The notes: generated by a model not told the origin, from the sequence alone. A DNA stretch of 64,000 bases from Hydrogenovibrio halophilus DSM 15072 (GCF_000384235.1 NZ_KB913033.1:124001-188000), one strand, 5' to 3'; shown: positions 19,482 to 27,029, counted from the first letter of the stretch. Translations and numbers: made by a program.

Positions 19482-20552
19482 ATGACTCGTGCCCGTGATT
19501 CTCAAATCAATCTTTCTGAAACCCCTTGGTATCATCTGGTCAACCGCTGTGTCCGTCGGGCGTTTTTGTGTGGCATAGATGCCATTTCCGGACGCAATTA
19601 TGAGCATCGCAAGCCCTGGATTGAACAGCGCATGATGCAGTTGGCATCGGTCTTTGCCATTGATGTGGCGGCGTTTGCGGTAATGAGCAACCATTATCAT
19701 TTGGTGGTACGGGTCAATCAGGTGAAAGCGGAAAGCTGGTCAATGGATGAGGTGTTACTTCAATGGACCCAGTTGTTTGCAGCGCCAAAGTTGGTGCAGG
19801 ATTATTTGGCTGATCCCAAAGCATTAAGCGCCGGGTCATTAAAGCGAGTACAGGAACAGGTTGAGATTTACCGTGAGCGTTTGATGGATATTTCCTGGTA
19901 TATGCGGGTGTTGAATGAGTCGATTGCCCGTTATGCCAACCAAGAAGATGAGGTCAAAGGCCGGTTCTGGGAAGGCCGCTTCAAGTCTCAGGCCTTGTTG
20001 GATGAACAGGCGGTATTGGCGGCGATGGCGTATGTGGATTTGAATCCGGTGCGGGCCAATATCGCTCGAGAGTTGTTGGATTCGGATTTTACCTCTGTGC
20101 AGCGTCGTTTACAGGGGGTGTATCACTTTGAGGCAGCACCTGAAAAACTACCAGGCCTGGTTAAAAAGACGTCTGACAAAGAATCTGCATTTGCGCAACC
20201 GTTTCTGGAACGGCTGGAGAAGATTCCCACAGCACCATTGCTGGCGTTTGATGCGTCTGGTCTGGAAGACTCCGCCATCCCTTGCTCGGCTACGGATTAC
20301 ATGGCGTATGTGGATTTTCTGGGCCGTGCGGTGCATCCGGATAAGTCCGGGCACATGAATGAAAATCTACCGCCTTTGATGCAGCGATTGGGCTTGGATG
20401 ACAAACACATGGAAGCTTTTGTTCAAAGTAGCTGGTTGAACAAGTTTGGTGGCGCTGTGGGTCAGGTGATGAGCCTGAACAAACACCGGGATGAGCGTGA
20501 TCAACGGTTTGTCAAAGGACAAAGCACCGCCAGAAGGCTGTTCGGTGCTTAA
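19482..20552 (+). CDS. REP-associated tyrosine (Y1) transposase, RAYT family
   Basis: The 356 residues are a Y1 HUH single-strand transposase of the IS200-like RAYT group. The N-terminus MTRARDSQINLSETPWYHLV is typical of the family, the HUH motif reads VMSNHYHLVVRV (about 69-80), and the catalytic Tyr is expected in WYMRVLNESIARYANQ, followed by GRFWEGRFKSQALLD. The C-terminal extension of about 150 residues is normal for the longer RAYTs. These proteins are single-copy, domesticated-looking nucleases linked to dispersal of REP palindromes. Here the gene sits inside a region packed with inverted-repeat elements and truncated copies of its own head. A copy of ACCAGGCCTGGT is embedded in its coding sequence (codons for LPGLV). 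Confidence 0.9.
   Translation: MTRARDSQINLSETPWYHLVNRCVRRAFLCGIDAISGRNYEHRKPWIEQRMMQLASVFAIDVAAFAVMSNHYHLVVRVNQVKAESWSMDEVLLQWTQLFAAPKLVQDYLADPKALSAGSLKRVQEQVEIYRERLMDISWYMRVLNESIARYANQEDEVKGRFWEGRFKSQALLDEQAVLAAMAYVDLNPVRANIARELLDSDFTSVQRRLQGVYHFEAAPEKLPGLVKKTSDKESAFAQPFLERLEKIPTAPLLAFDASGLEDSAIPCSATDYMAYVDFLGRAVHPDKSGHMNENLPPLMQRLGLDDKHMEAFVQSSWLNKFGGAVGQVMSLNKHRDERDQRFVKGQSTARRLFGA
20150..20161. repeat. ACCAGGCCTGGT palindrome, perfect
   Basis: Inside the RAYT gene, read as Leu-Pro-Gly-Leu-Val. Confidence 0.85.
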
Positions 20553-20744
20553 AAGGCGTCACGATCAACCGTAAATACCTTTAATGATGCCTCCACTTCG
20601 GGCGGCATGACAAAATCATCAATCTGCGCCAAAAAGCCGCTCCCCTCTCATTTCGCATGGGTGACATGACTGACGTTTGGCTCTATAATCCCAAGTTAAT
20701 ATCGGGATTTTCAAACATAAACGATTGATCCATAAGGTGGTCAC

Positions 20745-21338
20745 ATGCACTCTGAAACAAACAAAGGCTTCACCCTAATCGAAATTTCGCTGGTCCTTGT
20801 GATTATCGGCCTGTTGTTGGGCGGTGTTCTCAAGGGCAGTGAAATGATTGAGAATGCCAAGATCAATCGAGTGACATCCGATCAGGAAGAAGTGCGGGCG
20901 ATTTTGTATGCGTTTCAGGATCGCTATGGTGCCTTGCCGGGTGACTTTGATCGCGCTGACGAAACCCTGAATTTGGATGGAACCAATGGCAATGGCAACC
21001 ATATCATCGAGGGTGATTGGTATGGCAGCGATGGGGAAAGCCGAATGATGTGGATGCACTTGCGTGCAGCCGGTTTTATCTCCGGAAACACCACCTCTTC
21101 TACACAGCCTCGAAACAGTTTTGATGGCATTATCGGTGTAGAAACCAATGCCTTTGGCATGACCGGTCATGTGATTTGCATGTCCAACATTCCACGTGAT
21201 GTGGTGATTGGCCTGACCACCAAACATGACAATGGCGAAACCGACGACGGTCAGATCCGGGCCGGTGACAGTGAAACTGGCTCGGAACCCATTTCTGAGC
21301 TGGACAGTGAGCGAGTCAACGTCTGCTTCGCAGAATAG
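20745..21338 (+). CDS. Type IV pilin-like protein
   Basis: This 197-residue prepilin has a 7-residue leader and KGFTLIEISLVLVIIGLLLGG, then GVLKGSEMIENAKINRVTSDQ and YAFQDRYGALPGD. The tail contains VICMSNIP, KHDNGETDDGQIRAGD and a last Cys four residues from the end, the same layout as the pilins at 18093 and 22613. It is an isolated unit downstream of the RAYT gene, with AAGGTGG before the ATG. GALPGDFD resembles the segment found in many major pilins and pseudopilins. The gap 20553-20744 holds a half copy of the intergenic repeat near 20590. Confidence 0.8.
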   Translation: MHSETNKGFTLIEISLVLVIIGLLLGGVLKGSEMIENAKINRVTSDQEEVRAILYAFQDRYGALPGDFDRADETLNLDGTNGNGNHIIEGDWYGSDGESRMMWMHLRAAGFISGNTTSSTQPRNSFDGIIGVETNAFGMTGHVICMSNIPRDVVIGLTTKHDNGETDDGQIRAGDSETGSEPISELDSERVNVCFAE

Positions 21339-21387
21339 CTTTCTGGTTTGAACAGGATGTGTCGTCATCCTGAGCAAAACAAACCTG

Positions 21388-21604
21388 TCACCCTGAGCGA
21401 AGCCGAAGGGCCTTTCAACGACCGTGCCAGGCCTCAAAAGATGCCTCCGCTTCGGTCGGCATGACAAGGTAGTTTGATTGCTCTCGGTCAAGGCTTCGTT
21501 AAACACATATCCGGCGAAACACCGGTCATCCTGAGCGAAGCCGAAGGGCCTTTCAACGACCGTGCCAGGCCTCAAAAGATGCCTCCGCTTCGGTCGGCAT
21601 GACA
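21388..21604. repeat. Two copies of the inverted-repeat element (138-bp period)
   Basis: Units at about 21388-21472 and 21523-21604 share CTGAGCGAAGCCGAAGGGCC, CGACCGTGCCAGGCCTCAAA and the inverted arm CTCCGCTTCGGTCGGCATGA. The second unit, with the leader after it (to about 21715), is duplicated upstream of the pilin at 22613. Confidence 0.85.
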
Positions 21605-21615
21605 ATATGTCGGGG

Positions 21616-21715
21616 CATCCTTCCTAAAACCCATGCAATAAAATACGTACACCTTTTTTATTTACGCTATTTTATGTAAATATAGACTTGTCGCATGATT
21701 TTAGGAGGTCTGTGC
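21616..21715 (+). repeat. Orphan copy of a pilin leader region
   Basis: About 100 bp aligned by eye with 22514-22614, the leader of the pilin at 22613. It includes TACG(T/C)ACACCT, TTTACGCTATTTT(A/G)TGTAAA and the strong ribosome-binding site GGAGGTCT. In this copy the binding site is followed by GTG and a short frame that stops after about 36 codons with no pilin sequence. The pilin gene has been lost or replaced by the two small membrane protein genes downstream. Confidence 0.7.
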
Positions 21716-21838
21716 GGCCCTCCAAGCCTTTCTTGTCTCCATGCTGGTACATTGGATCTGTGTTTGATTTCACAGCATATCTGTTTGTGCTAACATTCAC
21801 ATTTAATATGTGCCTAATAAACTTTTGAAGTTACTTGC

Positions 21839-22066
21839 ATGTCACAGGAAAAACAACTAGAACAGGAGATTGGCTGGTACAAGGTCGTTTTTGCAGTGCT
21901 GGCGGCGATTGATGTGTCTCTGCTTGCCTGGTTTGCTCAGAACTATGAATCTCAGAGCACCGTCTTACTCACAACCTGTTTTATTGCCATAATTTTTGTA
22001 TCCATTGGCATCGCTCTGATTAATTTCAACGTTTTCAGATGCTTAAAAAAATTAAAGGATCTCTGA
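21839..22066 (+). CDS. Small two-helix membrane protein of unknown function
   Basis: 75 residues: an acidic start (MSQEKQLEQEIGWYKVV), two hydrophobic helices (about 14-33 and 42-63) separated by the short loop AQNYESQST, and a basic end (FRCLKKLKDL). I recall similar small proteins, with GWYK near the N-terminus and KKIKEL(K)DL at the end, annotated as hypothetical proteins in mobile regions of many bacteria. They are often paired with a tiny one-helix protein, as here. No function is known to me. It is translationally coupled to the next gene (TGATG overlap). Confidence 0.6.
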   Translation: MSQEKQLEQEIGWYKVVFAVLAAIDVSLLAWFAQNYESQSTVLLTTCFIAIIFVSIGIALINFNVFRCLKKLKDL

Positions 22067-22146
22067 TGGAATACCTGGTCGCCATTGCACTCGCTGTATT
22101 CATTGCCAGTCTGATGTTTGTTGTGTACAAATCTTTCAAGCATTAA
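22066..22146 (+). CDS. Tiny single-helix membrane protein, partner of the preceding gene
   Basis: 26 codons: MEYLVAIALAVF, then a helix through FIASLMFVVY and the basic end KSFKH. Its ATG overlaps the TGA of the previous gene (TGATG). The coupling, the membrane helix and the partner's presence suggest a real gene. A membrane-complex subunit or a toxin-like peptide are both possible, and neither can be shown from sequence alone. Confidence 0.5.
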   Translation: MEYLVAIALAVFIASLMFVVYKSFKH

Positions 22147-22261
22147 TCCCTCGTCATTAATCTTAATGGCTTTGACTTAACACACCTGTGGATTGCATCA
22201 TCAGGTGAGCAATCTGATCTCTAAATAATAATGAAGTAAACAGGAAAAGAACCCTCATTAC

Positions 22262-22500
22262 CCGATCATCTGAGCGAAATCAAAGGGTCTTCCAACGAGC
22301 CTGCCAAACCCATAAAGATGCCTCCGCTCCGGTCGGAATGACACAGAGAGCAAGATCGTGCATGACTTCGTTAAATACATGCTTGGCAAAACGCCTGTCA
22401 TCCTGAGCAAAAACTCTTGTCATCCTGAGCGAAGCCGAAGGATCTTCCAACGACCGTGCCAGGCCTCAAAAGATGCCTCCGCTTCAGTCGGCATGACAAA
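22262..22500. repeat. Two further copies of the inverted-repeat element
   Basis: Units at about 22265-22343 (degenerate left arm CATCTGAGCGAAATC) and 22415-22499 (full arms). The stretch 22360-22614 is a diverged duplicate of 21486-21715. No gene is present in 22147-22612. Confidence 0.8.
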
Positions 22501-22612
22501 GCATATCGGGTGCAGCCTTCCTGAAAAACCATGCAGCAAAGTACGCACACCTCTTTTTATTTACGCTATTTTGTGTAAAATATAGGTCTTTCCGTATCAT
22601 TTTGGGAGGTCT

Positions 22613-23188
22613 ATGTTTTCCCGTGACAACCCGACCTGTTCCAACGGTTTCACCCTGGTTGAAATCGCCATCACCCTTGTGATCATCGGCTTGCTTTTAA
22701 GCGGCACCCTGAAAGCTCAGGAGTTGATTCATTCTGCGCAGATCAACCGTGCCATTGAAGATTTAAAAAACTTTCAGGTGGCTTACTGGAGCTACCGGGA
22801 CAGGATGGGGGAGATTCCCGGAGCCATGAACTCCCATTCGGGACGTCTTTACAAAGTGACGTCCGATGAACCCACTTCCTCAGGCGAACACAGGTTTTTT
22901 TATGAAATTCATGACCAGGGGTTTATCAAGCAAAAACGTTTGGTACCGGACAGCGCTATTGGTGACGTATATCAGGTCGCCTACGGCTCCACGGCCAATG
23001 TCGACACCCATAACAACGCCACCATTGAAAACAAAAATCAGGTATGTGCCAGTGGTCTGAAAGACCCTGACATGGCGCGGCAATTGGACAACAAGCTTGA
23101 CGATGGTGCTTATGATGATGGTAATGTCCGAGCCGATGAAGATTATGAATCTGAGGACATTTCGATTGTTTGTCTGGCACTGGACTGA
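22613..23188 (+). CDS. Type IV pilin-like protein
   Basis: This 191-residue prepilin begins MFSRDNPTCSNGFTLVEIAI with a 12-residue leader, then GLLLSGTLKAQELIHSAQINRAIEDLKNFQ and YWSYRDRMGEIPGAM. The tail has VCASGLKDPDMARQLDNKLD, DGAYDDGNVR and a Cys near the end, matching the D-region plan of the pilins at 18093 and 20745. GGGAGGT lies 5 bases before the ATG, the strongest ribosome-binding site in the island. It is preceded by a leader also found as an orphan copy at 21616-21715. It stands alone between repeat elements. Confidence 0.8.
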   Translation: MFSRDNPTCSNGFTLVEIAITLVIIGLLLSGTLKAQELIHSAQINRAIEDLKNFQVAYWSYRDRMGEIPGAMNSHSGRLYKVTSDEPTSSGEHRFFYEIHDQGFIKQKRLVPDSAIGDVYQVAYGSTANVDTHNNATIENKNQVCASGLKDPDMARQLDNKLDDGAYDDGNVRADEDYESEDISIVCLALD

Positions 23189-23204
23189 ATCAGGCCATGC
23201 ATGA

Positions 23205-23660
23205 TCAAAGTTCAAAGATCCTTCGGCTTCGCTCAGGATGACAAGAGTTTTTCGCTTAGGATGACAGGCGTTTTTGCAAAGCATGCATTAAACAAGACCA
23301 TGGTCACACGATCAAGCCTCTGTGTCATGCCGACCGAAGCGGAAGCATCTTTCAGTCGCTTGTTAACGCGGCGGTAATTAAAAGGTCCTTCGGCTTCGCT
23401 CAGGACGACAGTTTTTTTCGCTCATGAGTCAATATAAACTGTCATGCCGACCGGAGCGGAGGCATCTTTTTGAAGTCAGCGTGGTCTTTGAAAGACTCTT
23501 CGGCTTTTCTCACGGTAACAAAATAATGTTTGGGAAGTTGTTGAAGCGTGCAAAAATCAGAGTCGTCATCCCGGACTTCGATCCACCATCTTTTTCGGAG
23601 GCATGGGGGGGGGGGTTGATACCCTGTGGACGCTGAGAGATTCCGGGGCAGGCCCGGAAT
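23205..23660. repeat. Mixed copies and fragments of intergenic repeat elements
   Basis: Single arms (GATCCTTCGGCTTCGCTCAG at 23217), a complete degenerate unit (about 23324-23411) and another (about 23440-23520). They are followed by a different palindromic element built on GTCATCCCGGACTTCGATCC and CCGGGGCAGGCCCGGAATGA (about 23574-23664) with an uninterrupted run of 11 G at 23605-23615. A relative of this second element is at about 25399-25440. No gene is present in 23189-23844. Confidence 0.75.
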
Positions 23661-23844
23661 GACGTGAGGCCTAGAAGACTCCGAATCAAATGCCCACGCG
23701 TGCATCACCGCATTAATTTTTTTTCAAACGACACAACCAAGGCTGACTATTTCATTTTGGCTTTAAATATGCCAGAATGTTAACATTAACTAACTTATAG
23801 GTGTTTAACGATACTTTTAATTAACCTGAATTACACAAAAACCC

Positions 23845-24159
23845 ATGCAATCTGACGCAAAGATCCTCACATCCATAGGTCTTTATCTGGAGCAGGCTCG
23901 CCTGGCCAGGCGTTTGAAACAGTCTGAACTGGCCGAACGTGCCGGAGTGACTCGCCAGACCATTGGCAAAATTGAATCCGGCCAGCCTGTGCAAAGTAAA
24001 AACCTGATTAAAACCATTTGGGCGCTGGGGCTGGATGAAGCGCTATGCCAGGCTCTTGCACCGGAAAACGATGCGCTGGCCAGAAGTCTGGCATTTGGTT
24101 CTCTGCCGAAAAAAATCCGCAGCAAGTGGGATCAAGCAGATGAACAAGGAGAATTCTGA
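23845..24159 (+). CDS. hipB: HipB-like antitoxin, XRE-type repressor
   Basis: This 104-residue protein has a helix-turn-helix domain (about 15-70): RLKQSELAERAGVTRQTIGKIESGQPV. It is the usual DNA-binding antitoxin of HipBA modules: it neutralises HipA and represses the operon. A Glu- and Asp-rich C-terminus follows (KWDQADEQGEF). It overlaps hipA by one base (TGATG), the normal tight coupling. The pair lies at the right edge of the repeat-rich island, and an AT-rich stretch upstream (about 23710-23840) probably holds the autoregulated promoter. Confidence 0.85.
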   Translation: MQSDAKILTSIGLYLEQARLARRLKQSELAERAGVTRQTIGKIESGQPVQSKNLIKTIWALGLDEALCQALAPENDALARSLAFGSLPKKIRSKWDQADEQGEF

Positions 24160-25370
24160 TGGGGCTGCAAAAACTGTATGTGTTCGGATCAGATACCAAG
24201 CTACTGGGCAGGCTTGAAAAACGTCTGGATGGATACGAGTTTAAGTACGCTAAAAGCTACCTTGATGACCATTCTGCCTTGGCTCTGAACCCGGTTCGCC
24301 TCCCACTGGTGGAAAAAACGTTCTTTGCCAAGTTCGCTGGCTCCGAAGAAGGCTTTACGGGCATTTTAAGCGTTTTTGGTGATGCATTACCCGGTGCTTG
24401 GGGCAAAGCGGTGTTAAACGCTCAGGCCAATCGAAAACTAACTCCCTTTGAACAGTTATTGGAAAATCAACGGGACCGGATTGGCCACCTTGTCTTCAGC
24501 GAGGACATGACCTTTCCTGTTCTGACCGACTCTCGCAGTTTGCCCCCTTTTCAGTGGGAAGACATCCTTGATGCCAAAGACGAGTTTGAACGACGCAAAC
24601 GGTTTCCACCGGCTTTTTCGGCACTTTTCAAACAGGGAGCCAGCCAAGGTGGTGCCCGTCCCAAACTCAGCGTGATCAAAAACAATCAGCCCTATTTGGC
24701 CAAACTGCCGACCATTCAGGATTATGAGAACAAAGCACAAATCGAACACGGTACCCTTGCCCTTGCAAGGGAAGTGGGCATTCAAACGGCAGAATCCAGC
24801 CTAATCAAGGTGCGCCCAACTCAGGACATTTTTCTGACCAAACGATTTGATTACACTGGCCAGTACAAGCGGCCCTTTTTAAGCATGAAAGCGCTATTGG
24901 CTGCAGACCATTGCGCCGATGTGTCTTATGGTGATTTTGCTCTGGCACTTCAACGAATCAACGGAGGGAAAGACTCGCATGAAATTTTCAAAAGGATGCT
25001 GTTGAACGCCATGATCAGCAACCATGACGATCATTACTTGAACCACGGTGTACTTTGGGTGGATGGCCAGTGGCGCTTGAGCCCTGCTTTTGATGTGGTC
25101 GCAGGTGAAGGTCATCGCCGAGACCTGGCTATCAGGGCCGGAGAATACGGTGCAGCCCCGACGGAAGAAAATCTGCTGTCTGAACACGACAAGTTTTCAC
25201 TCACCCGAACAGAGGCCAAAGACATTTTTGATCAAATGAAAGACACAATCGCAGAAAAATGGGAGGCCGTTTTTTCACAAAATGGCGTTGATGACGATGT
25301 CATCCAGTCCATTTCCTGGGCCATTTTGGATGGCTTTGATCTACCAGTTCAAAAAAACAACGGTTCTTAG
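24159..25370 (+). CDS. hipA: HipA-like Ser/Thr kinase toxin
   Basis: This 403-residue kinase belongs to the HipA family. Such toxins phosphorylate a translation component (glutamyl-tRNA synthetase in E. coli) and halt growth. It has the N-terminal subdomain (about 1-115, ending near GDALPGAWG), the loop GASQGGARPKLSV (phosphorylated Ser/Gly-rich loop region), the catalytic loop SNHDDHYLNHG with the base Asp, and SPAFDV with the metal-binding Asp. All key residues appear intact, so the toxin should be active. It is coupled to hipB. A repeat element follows the stop. Confidence 0.88.
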   Translation: MGLQKLYVFGSDTKLLGRLEKRLDGYEFKYAKSYLDDHSALALNPVRLPLVEKTFFAKFAGSEEGFTGILSVFGDALPGAWGKAVLNAQANRKLTPFEQLLENQRDRIGHLVFSEDMTFPVLTDSRSLPPFQWEDILDAKDEFERRKRFPPAFSALFKQGASQGGARPKLSVIKNNQPYLAKLPTIQDYENKAQIEHGTLALAREVGIQTAESSLIKVRPTQDIFLTKRFDYTGQYKRPFLSMKALLAADHCADVSYGDFALALQRINGGKDSHEIFKRMLLNAMISNHDDHYLNHGVLWVDGQWRLSPAFDVVAGEGHRRDLAIRAGEYGAAPTEENLLSEHDKFSLTRTEAKDIFDQMKDTIAEKWEAVFSQNGVDDDVIQSISWAILDGFDLPVQKNNGS

Positions 25371-25446
25371 GAGATTCCCGTCAGACGGAATGACGGTCAT
25401 CCTTATTGTCATGCCGGACTTCGATCCGGCATCTTTTCTGTTGGCG

Positions 25447-25704
25447 TTATCTACTCAATACCCACGTGCCATTTTTTTGAATCTCATCGTGCATTGCATC
25501 AGGAGCCAAGTCCAATTCACCCGGCCATGTGACAACGCCATCAACAACACTTACTTGGCGAAACTCTTTGGGATTTTTCAATCGCTCAAAAACCCCATAG
25601 AAAAATGAATTGTCAAATTCGACAGTTCCTTGAACACCATCCGTAAAGTGAACATGCAAGGCATTGTCGGCTTTCACACGAACCTCAATCACATCCCATT
25701 CCAT
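25447..25704 (-). CDS. DUF2442-domain protein
   Basis: 85 residues with the DUF2442 pattern: a beta-rich start (VIEVRVKADNALHVHFTDGV), DNSFFYGVFERLKNPKEFRQ, then VVTWPGELDLAPDAMHDEI. DUF2442 genes commonly sit next to DUF4160 genes, as here (3 bp downstream), and the pair has been proposed as a toxin-antitoxin-like unit. Which member would be toxic is not clear from sequence. Small soluble protein with no membrane or signal segment. Confidence 0.75.
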   Translation of the reverse strand: MEWDVIEVRVKADNALHVHFTDGVQGTVEFDNSFFYGVFERLKNPKEFRQVSVVDGVVTWPGELDLAPDAMHDEIQKNGTWVLSR

Positions 25705-25707
25705 AAC

Positions 25708-25968
25708 TTACTCCAAAGGCGCAATAGGTTTTGGTTTTTGATGGTTTGAACAAAGCTCCCAGTCTTCCATTAATTCAGACTGATGCAACTCAACCCAGTC
25801 CAAAACCAAATTGGCAGCACGACGAGGTAAAGAGCCTCTGATAACTTCCATCTTTTGGAAATCTACAACCGCTTTATGCCCACTATATTTAACGTGAATG
25901 TGAGGCGGCGCATGATCACCATAAAACATCTGAATGATGATGCCATAGAATGAACTGATTGTGGGCAT
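25708..25968 (-). CDS. DUF4160-domain protein
   Basis: 86 residues from the ATG at 25968 (a TTG six codons upstream is less likely). The DUF4160 signature is clear: MPTISSFYGIIIQMFYGDHA, then PPHIHVKYSGHKAVVDF and RRAANLVLDWVELHQSELME. It is the first gene of a two-gene unit with DUF2442. A role as part of a small toxin-antitoxin-like module is inferred from the frequent pairing only. It lies between HipBA and the tRNA-Ser gene, a typical place for accessory genes. Confidence 0.78.
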   Translation of the reverse strand: MPTISSFYGIIIQMFYGDHAPPHIHVKYSGHKAVVDFQKMEVIRGSLPRRAANLVLDWVELHQSELMEDWELCSNHQKPKPIAPLE

Positions 25969-26234
25969 ATCTGAAAACCTTATCAATCATGGATTCAGTT
26001 TCATTATTTCATAACAGATTTTGAAGAACAATTATAAGCCTTCCTACCGCATAACCCATTTTGGGCAACAGAGTTGTTAGGCTCTGGCTTGAGAGCTGAC
26101 AGCGGGTTCTACCCAGATTTTACGTGTGGAAAGAATTAAGGCCAACTTGAGGGGAGGACAAAGGGGAAGGACTTTAAAAAAATGCGCAGTCTCTAAGGTG
26201 TTGTTTTAAAAGAAATGCGGACAGGAATAACGAA

Positions 26235-26327
26235 TGGTGGAGAAAGAGGGATTCGAACCCTCGATGGAGCTATAAACCCCATACTCCCTTAGCAGGGGAG
26301 CGCCTTCAGCCACTCGGCCATTTCTCC
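26235..26327 (-). tRNA. tRNA-Ser (anticodon GCU)
   Basis: The minus strand folds as a 93-base tRNA with a long variable arm: acceptor GGAGAAA/TTTCTCC, D arm GCCGAGTGGCTGAAGGC, anticodon loop CTGCTAA between CCC and GGG stems (anticodon GCU), and T loop GGTTCGAATCC. The 3' CCA is encoded. The discriminator reads as A, where G is more usual for serine tRNAs. The A/T-rich stretch 26328-26428 should carry its promoter. It marks the right border of the accessory island. Confidence 0.95.
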
Positions 26328-26428
26328 GTCGAAGTGTGCGCGTATATTAACGCGTAATCGGGTGTTTGTAAACCTTGAAAACACCCAGTTTTGACGCTTT
26401 GTTTTTTGCTTTTGCCGCTAATGAAACA

Positions 26429-26464
26429 AAAAAAGCGGTTGCGCAAACAGGCAACCGCTTTTGC
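26429..26464 (-). terminator. Terminator of the HbpS-like gene
   Basis: The stem AGCGGTTGC/GCAACCGCT (about 26434-26442 with 26451-26459) is flanked by A-run and T-run. It lies downstream of the minus-strand gene at 26535. Confidence 0.8.
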
Positions 26465-26497
26465 GTACGCATCGAACGTACTTGCCCTGCATTTTTC

Positions 26498-26509
26498 ACC
26501 AGGCCTGGT
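26498..26509. repeat. ACCAGGCCTGGT palindrome, perfect
   Basis: Between the stop of the HbpS-like gene (26535) and its terminator. Confidence 0.85.
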
Positions 26510-26534
26510 CAAACCGGCTGGTGAATCTGACAGA

Positions 26535-27029
26535 TCACATCATTTCCAGATCCATCTGGATGGCTTCGACGCCGGCTGCCGCGCATTTTTCGTCGTCCAT
26601 GCCGTCTGGTGCGCCACTGACGCCTACGGCACCGTAGTTTTTACCACCGGCCTGAATCAGAACCGATCCGGCCATAAAGGCCACGCCCAGTTCCTGGCTT
26701 TGCAATGGGCTGTCGGAACGGCCTTCCAGATCAGACCCGTTGGCTCCGAACTGCACGGCTGTGTAGGCTTTGTTGCGGCTGATTTCCCAGGACACTTGCG
26801 GTGCCATGGTGTCGCGCAATTGCGCCTGTGGCAGGCCATTGCGGTCCACCACGGTGGCGGTCACCGGAATGCCCATTTCACTGCAGGCGTCGACGGCACC
26901 CTGCGCCACTTTTTGTGCTGCGGACAGCGTCAGTACGCTCTGACTGATGGCCATGTCTTCTGCTTTGGCTGGCAACGCCACGGCCATGGCCAGCGCGGCG
27001 GGTACGAATAAACGGGAAAGTGTTTTCAT
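26535..27029 (-). CDS. Secreted GlcG/HbpS-family heme-binding-type protein
   Basis: 164 residues with a signal peptide (MKTLSRLFVPAALAMAVALP, cut near AKA-ED) and one GlcG/HbpS (DUF336) domain: LSAAQKVAQGAVDACSEMGI, VTATVVDRNGLPQAQLRDTM, NKAYTAVQFG and the end block GAVGVSGAPDGMDDEKCAAA. HbpS members bind heme or cobalamin and sense oxidative stress; many others have no known role. The export signal puts it in the periplasm. It is monocistronic, with its own terminator. Confidence 0.85.
   Translation of the reverse strand: MKTLSRLFVPAALAMAVALPAKAEDMAISQSVLTLSAAQKVAQGAVDACSEMGIPVTATVVDRNGLPQAQLRDTMAPQVSWEISRNKAYTAVQFGANGSDLEGRSDSPLQSQELGVAFMAGSVLIQAGGKNYGAVGVSGAPDGMDDEKCAAAGVEAIQMDLEMM

Noticed and set aside
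20775-21605. 276-codon minus-strand frame opposite the pilin at 20745
   Set aside because: It runs through two copies of the intergenic repeat and is antisense to a clear prepilin gene.
21428-22470. GTGCCAGGCCTCAAAAG sites in the intergenic repeats as extra copies of the 12-bp palindrome
   Set aside because: Only the left half and centre match (CCAGGCCT). They belong to the repeat unit and are not palindromic over 12 bp, so they were not counted.
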